Shown one piece after another: positions 33,288-45,432 of a stretch of DNA of 64,000 nt. Source of the stretch: Scalesia atractyloides (Eukaryota; Streptophyta; Magnoliopsida; Asterales; Asteraceae); the NCBI GenBank assembly GCA_947069175.1, contig CAMTDV010000012.1, forward strand, positions 37,728,341-37,792,340, written 5' to 3'. A model generated the notes under the pieces. The model was not told the DNA's origin, did not search any database, and saw only the letters and a program-made list of their open reading frames with translations. Within the stretch, counting starts at the first letter, position 1. The number at the start of each line of letters is the position of its first letter. The position numbers and the translations under genes are program-made.

Positions 33288-33676
33288 TGTCATACCCTGG
33301 TCATAGCAGAAGCGCAAGTGTGTGACTATTAGGTAATCATTGCATCCAATTTAGTAAACAGTATTAATAACAACGATGTCATGCCATTACTAAGTTTCAT
33401 TAAACATTTACATCCTTCAAAAGTGAAACCGCATTGTTATCAGTATCAAATTACCATTACAAACATAGATTTAAAACCACATGTTCCAAAATAAGATATT
33501 GTTTTATCACAAAGTCATGTTGAGGCTTTGACCTCTGTATCCAAAATAAGGTAGTACATCGTTGTACTTGACAAATCCCATACCCGGATCCCATCACCAG
33601 CTCAAGTCCTGCGTCCTGAAACACATGTAATTTTAAGAAGTCAACATAAAGTTGACGAGTTCATGTAGTTTAATGT
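33288..33676 (-). repeat. LTR 3, truncated remnant of region B's 5' LTR
   Basis: It starts TGTCATACCCTGG and follows LTR 2 closely, including the conserved motif at 33640-33662, until about 33676. There homology with LTR 2 stops abruptly in 'catgtagtttaatgt'. Only ~390 of ~4,260 bases remain, so the LTR's promoter part is gone. Confidence 0.85.
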
Positions 33677-33959
33677 GCTAATTCATCATGATTAGCTAAA
33701 TTTTAAACCGAGTGGAGAGAACATTATGAGGGATATGTTTGATGTTTTAGTTTCAAGGGCCGGTAAATATCGGGTAACCATTTTATGTGTTAATCGCTTT
33801 ACTGTTAAATATCTTGAAAATTGGGAAAATATGAACCGGATATGACATTAGACCTTATCTTGAATCTTAATAATGGGAAATATGTCTTTTGTTCTAGACC
33901 CACGTGAAAGTAAAAAAAAACATATTTGCTTGAGGGAAAGAAAAAGACAAGCGTGGGGA
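33677..33959 (+). other. 3' internal end of a Tat/Athila-like element with purine tract
   Basis: It ends with 'cttgagggaaagaaaaagac' and 'aagcgtgggga', the style of the polypurine tract before Tat/Athila LTRs. No coding sequence is recognised. It starts abruptly at the break in LTR 3. Confidence 0.5.
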
Positions 33960-35279
33960 TGTGATACATGGTCGTAAACAGGTGTTTAATCGTGGTTAAG
34001 TTTATGTTTTACATAACTTTTGTTTCAAATGGCCTACTTTTGATTAGAATTGTATTTTGCAAGTCTAACAAAGTTTAAGAAGCTATTCAGAGGCTTTACG
34101 GAGCATCGGGGAGTGAACAGGACCAACCAGGTGCAAGAAACGAACATAACGATAAAGTGGGATTGCACATTGCGTTGCCGATGCCCTTTGGAGCATTGCC
34201 GATGCACCCCGTCGACAAAAAATGGCCGTAGATAGCAGAATAGGGCGTCGGCAGAAAAGTACATCAGGAGAGGGAGTCGTCGACGCGCTAACTGCCTGTC
34301 GCCTACGCCCCTTGGAAAGTCCAAACGCTGGTTTTCATTTTTAATGAGGTTTTGACGGAAAATTGATGGGTTATGAAGGAAGTTACGTATTTTGGAAAGG
34401 AGAGCATCATCTTGGAGCCAAGAATCATCACCAACCTCAATCCCAATTCATCCTAATCATCCATCATCATTAGAATTCATCATTCATCATTACAATCCTA
34501 AACCTAATCATCATCCATCATCTCACCAATCAATCCATCATCACCACTAACCATAAACCCTAACCAACATCCATGTCCACCTTAAAACCTTCAAGATTTT
34601 CGTGTGTTCGAGTTTTAATCATCCAGTTATCAAATTTTGTTCGTCTTGAGCGCCAATTCCTCTCCGGTTTCACCCCAATGTAGGTTTTTGTAAGATTCTT
34701 CGGGTTTAAACATTTGTTTTGAGATTTGATTTGTGACAAATTGTTTTATGTTTTTTAAACCTTTGATAATTGTCTTGCATCTGTATCGAAATGTTTACGT
34801 GCAATTATGCCTTGTCTTAGGTTAGGATTTACATGTTCTTGGTAACGAAGTGCATTGCGGTCCTTCGTCTATGACGTTGATAGTTCTTGGCACCTAAGCC
34901 TTGCGACACTGAATCCGTTAATCAGTATATGCAATTGAGTCAAATCTAAAACGTGTAGAAACCCTAGGTCTTCAATATCCGAACCGGGTGTGAACCTTGT
35001 TTTCTAATTAATGTTTCAATCAAGTAATCAAGTTTCGTGCAATTGAAAGTGTTCACGTTTTCTTAGTCAATTAATTTAGTAACAAACTTGTCGGTTCAAT
35101 CCAACATCTCTTTTCAAACAAACAAACAAATTAAATCGTAGGAAGCTTCATAAAAAGTGTGACATCGTTTTTAATCAATCACGTCCATATACAAACCACA
35201 AACTCTTCATGGATCGACCTCGTACTACCGCTAACTCATAGTTAAGGGTAAATTGGGTTTATAAATATTATCTTTGACA
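33960..35279 (+). repeat. Tat/Athila-like LTR (~1.32 kb)
   Basis: It starts TGTGATACATGG after the purine tract and ends near 'ATCTTTGACA' after the typical 'cctcgtactaccgctaactca' sequence. The bases that follow, 'ggggcgcgacacccc', are not a clear primer site, so I call it a 3' LTR. Small ORFs on both strands are chance. The exact right end is uncertain by tens of bases. Confidence 0.6.
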
Positions 35280-35289
35280 GGGGCGCGAC

Positions 35290-37875
35290 ACCCCGATCAA
35301 TACAGAGAATCCCTAGGACTAAACTCTTTGAAATAGAGAAAAGTAGCATAACTGAACTCTAGTACCAGTGTCTTTGGGACCGTTTCAACCCATACAATGA
35401 TTTTTCCAATTAACACACCTTTTTTTCTTCACCCTTCTTCACAAAACTCTGAGGCTAACTCATCACAATTTCCTTATCCAGGTAAGCATGTAGAAAGGTT
35501 GTCTCTAAATCAAGTTGTTCAAGCTCTAAATCTAACACAATTGTTAATGCCAAAATTACCCTTATTGAAGAATGTTTAACCACTAGTGAGAAAACCTCAT
35601 TATAATCTATCCTAGCCCTCTGTGTGAACCTCTAAGCCACTAATATGACCATATACCTAGGTCCTTCCACATTAGGATTACCTTTTTTTAGCTTATAGAT
35701 CCATTTGCAGGTTACCATCTTATGATCTTGTGATTTATCAATCAAAATCCAAGTCTGATTCTTATGTAGTGATTCTATTTCTTCTTCCATGGCCTTTTGC
35801 CACTTTTCACTATCAAGTGATATAACAACTTCATTATAGATCAATGGTTTTGTATTGTCTTCAAGTTCAACTGCCATAAAAACAAAGGCAGAAATGTCTT
35901 CATTGTCTCTTAACTTGGCAGGAGGCTTTATCTGTCTTCTTGGCCTATCCTTAGCAATACTATAACAAGGAGTGTCACCATGACTTGAACTTTTTGGTAT
36001 ATCTGACGCATTTGAATTATCCTCGACATCAGACTTCACCTCAATCTGAACATCTCCTATACTGTTAAAACCATAATCTATACCACTTTCAATAGTACCC
36101 TTTATGACATCCCTGTAGTAGATATCCTCTCTTAATGCTACTACATCTCTACTATTAAACACCTTTGGAGTTCCATTGTCTAAACTCCAGAGCTTATAAC
36201 CTTTCACAGCTTCTAAATAATTTACTTTATAGCTCTAGGTTCAAGTTTTCCCTGTTTCACATGTGCATAAGACAATGTACTAAACACCCTCAAGTTATCA
36301 TACTCTTCCTTTTTTTTCTTGACCACATTTCCATAGGAGCTTACAACCCTATGGTTGTTAAAGGTGATCTATTTACCAAGTATGTTGCAATAGTAATTTC
36401 TTCAGCCCAGAACTTCTCAGGCATTCTAGCACTAAAAAATGCATCTAACTTTGTTAAGAAGTATTCTATTCGTCCTCTCCACCAACCCATTTTTTGTGGA
36501 ATACTAGGTACAATTCTATGCCTTGCAATGCCAAACTTTCTACAAAATTGATCAAATTGTTCCAATCTTTGAATTTCTCAAAGGCTTCATACTTATCTTT
36601 CAACACATATACCTGAACTCTTCTTGAGTAATCGTCATTGATAAGAAATACGTTGCACCACCTAATGACATTATTCTAGCAGGGCCCACACAACTTTGAG
36701 TGAACATAATCTAAGATGCCTTTAGTTGAATGAATACACATAGTAAATCTTACCCTATGAGATTTACCTAAGATACAATGCTTACAAAATCCTGCCTCCC
36801 TACCAAAAAAAATCACCAAGAACTGATTGTTTCTTGAACTCATTTAAGCCTTGATCACTAATGTGACCAAGTCTTATATGCCAAAAGCAACTTCACTTGG
36901 CTTTGCTTTTCAACAAAACAGTTTACACCATGAGCAACTTTACCATCCAACATGTAGATATTGTTTTTTCCTTCTTGTGCCTGCTAGAATTACCATAGAA
37001 CCTTTAGTGACCTTGGCCTTTTTATTCTTCAGATTTACACTACATCCTTCTTTTTCAAAGATATCAAGTGACATAATCTTTCTTGTTAGTTTAGGAATGA
37101 ACCTAACATTTTTCAAACTCATCTTAGTACCATTGTCAAGCTTAAGAACAATTGCCTCATGTCCTTAAACTCTGTAGGGCCTGTCATCCCCTAACTTTAC
37201 AATTCCCAAATCTTGCATTTCTATCTTTTGGAAATACTCCTCATAAGAAGTCATGTGAAAAGAACCTCCTGTGTCTAAGATCTAGCTTTCATCACTTATA
37301 GGTTTAGACACAACCAAGACATCATACCCATTAAAGGAACTATCGGGAGACCACATACTTTGATTCTTAGAAAGTGAATCAAATTTCTTTGTTCTTAAAT
37401 CTATCTGGATACTCTCTTTTTGAAATGTTTTTCAAAACTTCAAAATAATGTATTTCCTCTTAAATTTGGACGTAGATCTAGGTGTATTCTTATTCTTTAA
37501 AGACATTTGTTCAGGTCTTCCCCTAACAACCAATCTTTCACCTATTTCATCTTTAGCATCACTACTTTTCTTAAGTTCTTTGGAATTCAATGATGCTAAG
37601 ACTTCTTCTATTAAAAGAGAATCTCTCCCGTGCATAAGAGTATCAACAAAATGCTCAAATGTTTGTGGGAGATATTCTAAAAGATTATGTTCTTAGCTTC
37701 ATCATCCATTGCCACATTAATATTGTCTAAATCTAAAATGACTTTATTAAATACATCAATTTGATCCTCAAGAGTCTTACGTGATGTCATATGGAAGGTG
37801 GTACAACCTCTTTTTCAAATAGAGACAATTTGCAAAAGATTTTGTCATGTACAGAGTTTTAACTTAGTCCAAAAA
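35290..37875 (-). pseudogene. Ty1/copia (Tnt1-like) fragment: gag, protease, integrase, partial RT
   Basis: Minus-strand pieces in copia order. A gag C-terminal part is at 37875-37432, including 'LPQTFEHFVDTLMHGRDSL' in broken frame. Protease-flanking 'LKNVRFIPKLTRKIMSLDIFEKEG' is near 37122. Integrase with 'KMGWWRGRIEYFLTKLDAFFSA' and 'FWAEEITIATYLVNRSPL' is at 36565-36341. The integrase/RT join and RT start are at 36207-35632 ('EKWQKAMEEEIESLHKNQTW', 'CKWIYKLKK'). A degraded RT tail runs to about 35300. It is cut at both ends by LTR-like blocks and has many stops. Confidence 0.8.
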
Positions 37876-40800
37876 TGTCACGACCCCCGACCCTACCCTG
37901 GGTGGGAGCCGTGAACAGATACAGGTGGTACCGGTGTTTATTAAATTATCGCATTGAAAATTTTCTTTCAAGACCGGGTGTCAAGAAAAATAATAAAGTT
38001 TTCAAACACTGTAGTTTTCATTTCATAAATTGCAGGATGAAACTCGTATTTACATAAAGGATTTTCACAGGGATAAACCCTTAATTTACAAAACACGTTT
38101 ATTCATGTTACATAGCCACTTATTTAAGCTTGAGTGCCTCATAGCATGTTTCCTTCTCTTCACAGTAAATCACCTGAAACGTGTTTTAAAAATATTTGAT
38201 CAGCGAAAAAATACTGGTGAGTTCATTCAATTTATATAAAAAGATACAGTATTGTAATCACGGCATTAAGAATTTTTATATTTGTTTATATCTTTCAATT
38301 ACCTATAGTACCTATCACTCACCCATTTCAGTGACTATGGTCATATCACTATTGGCTAACCCTTTGTCCAATAGTAAATCCTATCAGGTAATCTACACAA
38401 AACCCCACATACTGGCTGTAATTTTAGAATACAAAGACTTAATCACTATAAATACAACTTGGAAAAACATTTAGAGTTTTCAAAGCATTTGATAAAAGAG
38501 AATGACGAGCTTTGCAGATTTAGGGTTTTTAGTAATCGCCTCCTGGTCTAAGTCTTGGGTTCCTAATTAAACACACAATGCAACAACGTATTAGTGTAGT
38601 AACCTAATTCAAACTTTAACGATAATCACGAGATCAAAACCTCAACGCAGTTAACAAAGTATAGCCTTATTCAGGCAGCACTTTGACATTCGTTGATTTG
38701 GTTTCAGATCGATCGGACAGGGTATTGTACCACTGATCCGGGTTAGCACGCTGATTACGGAGCAGATTTTCAAGGTTTAGGGATATCGGGTATTATGACA
38801 GTACTTCTAGAGAGAAAGAAAAGAAATGAGCAGATTCAACTGTCAAATTCTCGATCAATTTATAGCTGGAATTCATCCTCATCGCGTCACGTGACCACTC
38901 TGCACCATCACCATCGCGTAGCGTGACGATGTAGACTAGGGCATAGGTGGTATGAGTCACACATAGGCCTGCCACGTGGCTTTTGTCGAAAATAGAGACG
39001 ATCAAACCCGAACTCTATGCACCATATCGTATCGAATCCAATCTCATCCTATTCAATGCTAACACTCCCTAGTGAAACCTCTGTCCAATATGATACAGAC
39101 TCAAGACACTTGACATTACATGTACAATTATATTTCTACTATAGCCACACGAATAGTGCACTAGCATGTAGGTTATAACACACGGAACTAATACAAACTA
39201 GTGGGACTAATCTTGTACATACACATAAAGTTAGATTGTTTAACTTACTACACAAGTTTTAGAGGATTAAAACTTGAGGGACTGGATTTGTTTTTTAACA
39301 AACAAAATAACCCGCCCCCATAACCCCTATGATAGATAAACACACCTCTCGGCTCTATCCTCTTGGCAGCTCTCTCTCTCTCGCTCAAGATCATACCTCT
39401 CTCGTGATCTCTATCTTGCAACCCTAGTTCTGGTAAGACTCTTGCTATGTATGTATTTGTATTATTTTTGTGTGTGTAATTGGAATGGTGTAGTTATATG
39501 AATAGGTGAATATGTGAGTAATCGGATTGATGTATGTTGTTGTGAAGTCGGGTGAAGGGCTGCATGTATATGTTGTTTATGAAAGTACAACCATGTATGT
39601 ATGTATGTATGTATGTATGTATGTATGTATGTATGTATGTATGTATGTTGTGTTGTATGTATTTTGTGTGTGTGTGTATTGTGTGTGTGTATGTATGTAT
39701 GTATGTATGTATGTATGTATGTATGTATGTATGTATGTATGTATGTATGTATGTATGTATGTATGTATGTATGTATGTATGTATGTATGTATGTATGTAT
39801 GTATGTATGTATGTATGTATATTGTTGGTTAAGTAGTATGTATCGATGTATATATGATGAAGCGAATATGTGTAGGTAGGCTAGAATGGTTAAAATCATG
39901 TTAAGGAGAACCTTGTACACGTTTTTGTTAAGTGTTGTAAGTTAACAGCTTCTGATCAGAATTTTGTGTCAACTTGTAAAGGCCATATCTCGACCAAAAC
40001 ATAATGAAATTATATGGTTTTTGAGTCTAAAGTTAAGTTTAAAGAATTTACTTTCAAACTCAACTGGTTTCACATTTTTCTAAGGTGTTTTGGTTATTCA
40101 AAAGTTCAAAATGAAATCAGAGGTCAAAGCTAAGTTTCTGATCAGACAATAGGGCTCATAATGAGGGTTATAACTTGGTCAATACGTAGAGTTAGGACTT
40201 GAACATTTATAGTATTTAACCATATGAGTTTATGAGACACTTCAACTGAATTTTTGTCAATCGGATCAACGAAGATTTTTCTATAAATTAAGCGGTAAAC
40301 TATCATCAGAAGATGACAATTTTGACCTTTGTGTGGAATGTAATTTTTAATGAATGTTTAATAAGTATACAAGATCCAAGAAAATTACACAAACCACATG
40401 GACTACTTGACACGTCTCATAAAATATTAATAATTTTTCTGATCCGTTTAGTATTATAAGTAAAACCCACAATCCGGCTGAAAATCTGATGTTGAGCTGA
40501 AATTGTTGAAACTTTGTGTTAATATGTAAGAGCGTATCTAATTGGTTATACAAGGTGTTCTTGGATATGTGAAACCTAAATGAATGTTATTGAACATGTA
40601 TATGTGAATACGTGAAATGTGTATACATGAAACTTGCCCTTGATCTTGTTGTAGAATAATCTGCATGGTAGCATACATGTGTAACATGAAACTGGGTAAA
40701 GTGTGTACGTGCATGTATTATAAATGACCTATGTGAAACCACATTGTGATATTCTAGTAACTTTACTAACAACAATATGGTAAATATATCAGGACGTGTT

Positions 40801-41606
40801 TGACCCATAACTTCCCCTAGTTACTTAAATCTTACCGAGCAAATCTAAGGTGAGTTGCACTACTTTTCTAAAAGCATGCATTCCTGGTTTGGGACTACAT
40901 TTATTCCTAGGAGGAGTACTCGTTCTTTTAAAGTGCCTTAGTTAAATTTCATGTCTATAGTGGACTAAACAACATCTATCTTGAAAGTCCCTACTTTATA
41001 CCGAAGCAGTTGTCGGGGGCAAATGAGGTATTAGTTGATAGCGTTATTAGGTTTGACGAACCTCACACCGTGCTCGGAATCGGTTGTGAACTTTTGACTC
41101 TTTCTTTACATCAATTTTAATAGACATTGATGTGGGGCATAACACCTAATCAGTCAGTTTTTGGTACTTCATGTTTAGTCGCTTAACCGTGGGTTAACTA
41201 CCCATGACATGCTCTTATAACTTTTGCTTTTACATTTACTTTCGTTAAACTAAACTAGTGAATTCGCCAACTTTGTGTTGATACATTTGAGCATGCTTTT
41301 GCAGGACGCTAGGTATGGCACGCTTGATACATGCATCTTGGAGTATCATTTCTCAAATAAAACTGTTTTCTTTTAACATACTAAGAACTGTGGGTTTTAC
41401 TATGTCTGGATTTTTATATTTTTAGCTCCGCCGATAAACTTAAACTTTTATTTTTAAACACTTAAAATATTATCACTATTCATTTTGAATGTGGTATTTA
41501 AGTATTATCAGTTATTTATGAATGGTTCAACATGATTAGTGGCTGGATCCTGGTTTGTCACGCGCCTCACGGTAAAAGCCTGCTAGTGGAATTTGAAGGT
41601 GTGACA
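37876..41606 (+). repeat. Isolated gypsy-type LTR-like block (~3.7 kb)
   Basis: It starts TGTCACGACCCCCGACCC within the copia gag and ends 'TTTGAAGGTGTGACA'. It carries the conserved motif in variant form (TTCGCCAACTTTGTGTTGAT) at 41260-41282. A transcription-start-like region with 'ctctctctctcgctcaagatc' lies near 39370, followed by a long (ATGT)n array. No primer site or purine tract abuts it. The flanks aaaaa and ttgaa do not match, so a clean solo LTR is unproven. ORFs are chance. Confidence 0.6.
39593..39826 (+). repeat. (ATGT)n microsatellite
   Basis: About 230 bases of ATGT/TGTA repeats are interrupted near 39647-39690 by TGTG-rich sequence. It keeps several frames open on both strands, giving MYVC- and YIHT-repeat ORFs that are artefacts. 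Confidence 0.95.
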
Positions 41607-42655
41607 TTGAAAGCCGTGGCAAACTCAACTCTCACAAAACATATGAATAAACATTGCTCGGCCAAAAAGCTAAAGAAGAAGAGGGGTCGTCTAGATCCGC
41701 CAGCCAAAAGTAGTGTACTTATGTTTTAGGGTTTAAATTCCACTTTATGTGTTACTTGTTTAAGTTTAGGGTTAAGTTTTAATGTTTAAGCTTAGGATGT
41801 AATATCTAGTGTGTATGTAATGTTTAATGCTTATTTCTTGATGTACAATTTTAATAAAAAGAACATTAATATTAAAATAGTTATTACAATATAAATACTA
41901 ATACTAATTTACAATTGAACTTCCATTTTAAGCTTCCAAATTTCAAGCTTGGTAAACGGTCTTCCATTAACTCATTCATACTCGGCCACTGATTCTTCAA
42001 CAACAAGCTCATCGTCATGTGCGTCTTCCAACTCGTCCATTCTTCTATGGTAAATTTCGTGAAATCTTCCTATTGGTTGGGCTATGCCTGTGATCTTTGC
42101 TTTGAGATCAGTACGTTATTGTCGTTTTCAAAATTCATTTCCTCGTCAAACCTCTCTTTAACACGAGACCAAAAACTAATCCCAAAATCATTACATGTAC
42201 CCTCCCCACATAACTCCTGGGTCCTAACATGTACAAAAGCTAATCCTAACATGTACTCCTTGTCATTACTCAAACATTGAGACAATTTCATAAGTTTATT
42301 TATTTTGCGGGTTTTTTTGTTCATTTATGCATTTTCAAGTTGGTAATCAACCAATACATCCCACAACTATTTATAATGATTTAGGTTGACCAAGAACTGG
42401 TTTGAACGATCAAAAAGGACAAAAAAGGTAATATTTATGTTTTTAACGGCTAGAGTCGGTTCCGCCATTTTTTACCGTTAGAATCGGTTTCTAGCCGGGT
42501 AAAAAACAGGTCGGCTTAAAAAAACTTGGAACCGAGTAGAACCTTTCGGGTATAAAAGGGTTGGGACCGATGCCACCTCATACAAGGTAAGAAATGAAAC
42601 CGGTTCCAGGTTGGGTACGTTGGGTCAGGTCTAGAACCGGGTATTTTGTGCACCA
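41607..42655 (+). mobile_element. Possible hAT-type DNA transposon remnant
   Basis: Right after the LTR end, the plus strand reads 'NSTLTKHMNKHC' followed by a Lys/Arg-rich tail (41607-41729), which resembles the end of a BED zinc finger as in hAT transposases. At about 42630-42655 the sequence ends 'gggtattttgtgcaccacta', whose reverse complement begins like a hAT terminal repeat (TAGTGGTGCACAAAATACCC). No transposase core or left end is found. A minus-strand ORF between them is listed separately. Confidence 0.3.
42082..42324 (-). pseudogene. Short ORF with weak resemblance to Myb/SANT-like transposon proteins
   Basis: 80 residues: 'YMLGLAFVHVR' then 'FWSRVKERFDEEM', with coding-like sequence continuing in shifted frame toward 41940 ('FHEIYHRRMDE'). 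The pattern FW..V...F...IY recalls the Myb/SANT-like proteins that accompany PIF/Harbinger elements. I would not call it a gene without a search. Confidence 0.25.
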
Positions 42656-42908
42656 CTACCTATACGGCTATACATCACAATTCACATGCGGGTTCGTAGG
42701 CCCGTGTTCAGTCGAATGTTTATTTGGTTGGACTGGAACCAAAAAGATGTGTAGATAAAATTGAAATCATGGGGTTTAGATCTTGGATATGCTAATTTTA
42801 TTATGGGCTCAAGTATTCAATAACTTTTTTCGGCTATTATTAATTACCTTCTTCTAAGAGGTATGCTATCTTTTATGTATTCAATGAAGGGATATTTCTC
42901 TTAAATGC
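42656..42908. other. Unassigned spacer
   Basis: About 250 AT-rich bases between the possible hAT end and an LTR. Nothing recognised. Confidence 0.5.
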
Positions 42909-43636
42909 TGTAGGTCGCGACCCAACCTCTGCGCGTGAAGGATCATACCGACACTTAGATCTAAAAACAGTGGGTTCAGAGTTTACTCCGCAGGCTACTA
43001 CCGCGAGCGTGCAACTAAGTAAGCTTAGAGGAGAAAGTCAGTACAAGATAAAACGGACCTTATGCCAATCAGCGTCTAACAGCTACAATACCTTAAGATT
43101 CCCACGATGCTCAATCGTGCAGGGGACATACAGCACAAGCGGTAGTGACGTGTTGCTCCATTTCACCTCTGCTCAATCTCCACCAATGGTTGAGGACAGA
43201 CTTGACAACAAGAACATCTAGAAAGAAACGTGTAGCCAATCATGTCACGCGATCGTACTCCCACCTCTGCACACAATACCTGCCTTGGATATTCCTTAAG
43301 TGCGACGTTTGGCCCATGATCCCATATTCCTCTCCAACCCTTTTTGCTATAAATGTCTACCTTCACCAAAGGTTTAAGGATCCAACTTTTACTCTCTCAC
43401 TCCAAACACATACTTGTTTCCTTTCTCTCTAAGAAAGAAACTTATTCTCACTTAGGAGCCTGGTTAAGAGAAGAACCCCCTTCTCCTCTTAATGAGTTAC
43501 GGTGTTTACTATTTTGCATATCATTCACAAGAAGATTAAAGCTATATTAATCAAGAGAAGAGATTAAGAAAATAATCCGATGGTCGAGACTCCATTCCTA
43601 CTCTATCTCGTGCAGATCAAAACTGGTGTTTCTTCA
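42909..43636 (+). repeat. Tat/Retand-like LTR, copy 1 (~730 bp)
   Basis: It starts TGTAGGTCGCGACCC. It carries a TATA box (ctataaatg, near 43347) followed by a start-site-like region with 'actctctcactc', and ends near 'ggtgtttcttca'. A possible primer site, TGGTGCCATCCC, follows at 43638. A direct repeat of most of it lies at 49145-49850. Confidence 0.65.
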
Positions 43637-43925
43637 TTGGTGCCATCCCATTCGGTTGAACACACTGTCTTCAATTTTTATTCTGTTCTAATCCTAATGG
43701 TTGATCTTCCTCCTTCACCGTTCGGTTCGGGCTCAAAATCCTCGGCCGATGGAACCATTGCAGGTAGTTCTGCTCCCCACGAAGTCACAAACAGGTGGAG
43801 AACACTGTTGGCAGCATCACAAAAACTGCCAACACCACACCCAGGACGAATCAAAACTCGTCCTTCAGTTCCGATCACACAAACCCGCACGAGCAGCAAT
43901 AGCCACAACTACGAAAGAGATAAAC
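43637..43925 (+). pseudogene. Leader and start of a Tat/Retand-like gag
   Basis: After the primer-like site, ATG 43580/43699-type frames read 'MVDLPPSPFGSGSKSSADG' and 'NRWRTLLAASQKL', the low-complexity N-terminus common in Tat-lineage gag. It is cut near 43926 by another LTR, so only the first ~75 residues remain. Confidence 0.4.
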
Positions 43926-44500
43926 TCTAACATCCGTCAAAAACAGATCTTCAAAGTCCGACCCGTTTTAATACTCGGAACCGACTCATTTGAAACCGGA
44001 AAGATTTTCACGAAAGATAATGAGTTACGTAATTATTATTCCCATTTATAATCATTATATAAATTAAATATATTAATTCAAAGGTTATATACTAATTAAT
44101 AGAATATTGTTAGTTTGGTTAAATAAAACGTACTAATAAGTAACTAAGTTAATTAATAAAGTTAACAAGATTATTAATTAACTATATATATATATATACA
44201 TATAAACTACAAGTTCAAGGGCCTGGTCATAATTAATGAAACTTGATTTATCATAAGGAAACAACAGAGCTGGGGACAGGGATCGAACCTGAGTCTCACC
44301 CGGCTCAATTCTAAGTCAGCACACAACACACCACTACACTACAAATGCGCGCTCCACTATGAGTATACGCGAAAACAAATTTGAAAAAAATACAACTCCT
44401 AATGCTCGCCCTAATCTTCAAGGCACGTAGTAGCTTGAATGTGCCACGCCGGATTGATTTCGCAGTACCATAGAGGTCATTCTAAAGGCAGGTCCCGTAA
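43926..44500 (+). repeat. Fragment of an element-1-like LTR start with tRNA-like module
   Basis: TCTAACATCCGTCAAAAACA aligns with the LTR start at 5764 (TGTAACATTTGTAAAAATCG), and both continue with similar 'cccgttttaa' sequence. As at 5957-6025, a tRNA-like module follows on the minus strand (44279-44344). The match fades after about 44350 and the right boundary is a guess. Confidence 0.5.
44279..44344 (-). repeat. tRNA-like module, minus strand
   Basis: A B-box-like GGTTCGATCCC (44279-44289) and an A-box-like TGTAGTGTAGTGGTGTG (44328-44344) lie on the minus strand, 38 bases apart. It sits at the same distance from the LTR start as the module at 5957-6025 within a few hundred bases. A degenerate third B-box-like copy (ggggttctagtcccc on the minus strand) lies near 45960-45975. 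Confidence 0.45.
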
Positions 44501-45140
44501 CACCCCAATTGACGACGGAATGTGTCAGGGCGTCTAGATTATTCATAACACATTCTACAATTAAAAGTGGCATTTATTCAACCATACCCAATGTTAGAAG
44601 ATTCAAATATATAACATATTGTCTCAACAATTGTAACATAACATTGAATAAAAATGTCATGTTTAATTTAATTTAACTAGGTCCATGCTTCCTATCTAAA
44701 ATCATGAACTTCATAACGTCTCATGTAACATTTCCTGTGTCATGTATAAAACTGAGGTCAACTAAAATAGTTGGCAAATAGACATAGGTTTTGATACATA
44801 TATTTTGAATAAAATAGCGAATCATAAGTCTACTACGATATAATTTAAGCACATATGAATAAACGAATTAGCTTTGATGAAACCTACACAACTCGACTCA
44901 TAACTAATGAATGAATATCGGTTGTGATGCCCAAATAACAATTTGGGCGGGTGGTCAATTTAATAGCGTTGTTATCTACTTCCTTAAGCTGTGTGTTGTT
45001 AATAATCAAAGCATGAATGAATGAATGCATAAATAATCCACGAGTAATGTTTAAACATAGCACAAATTAATACATAGATATGAATGAATTCGCATAATTG
45101 TATTACACGATGTATGATTAAATATGTATACATGATACAT
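44501..45140. other. Unassigned AT-rich sequence
   Basis: No gene is seen. 'ccgtaacaccccaattgacg' at about 44496-44515 resembles the start of another gypsy LTR, but I cannot trace an element from it. Confidence 0.4.
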
Positions 45141-45432
45141 CAGGGCCGGCCCTAAGAATTCGTGTATCCTGTTCGAGCTCGAAAAAATGTGCCCTTAAGC
45201 CTTAACGAAATTGGGTATTTGGCTCACTAAAGGTCTAAACCTAATGCCAAGTGGCTAATAATTAATCTAAACTATAAGAATAGTTTTGTAAGTGGGTGTA
45301 TGTTGGTGTTTGTATGAGTATATCCTATTAAACTTTTTTACATATACATATCGACTTTTTTTTAAAATAGTGTGCCTTTCGAAATACCGGACCCTGGCCG
45401 GTGGTCCTCCCCACTCACCCCGGACCGCCCTA
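45141..45432. mobile_element. MITE candidate
   Basis: A ~290-bp block has imperfect inverted ends: CAGGGCCGGCCCTAAG at the left and, as reverse complement, CTAGGGCGGTCCGGGG at the right. Ends of the CAGGGCCGGCCC type are common in hAT-like MITEs. The flanks do not form a clear 8-bp duplication. Confidence 0.35.

Noticed and set aside
39462..39920. Long ORFs on both strands rich in YIHT or MYVC repeats
   Set aside because: Produced by the (ATGT)n microsatellite; no start context or domain.
37876..41606. Clean solo LTR
   Set aside because: Flanking five bases (aaaaa and ttgaa) do not match, and the two sides belong to different elements.
42082..42324. Host Myb-like gene
   Set aside because: Only a weak motif pattern, frame breaks and a transposon-rich setting; kept as a low-confidence remnant.
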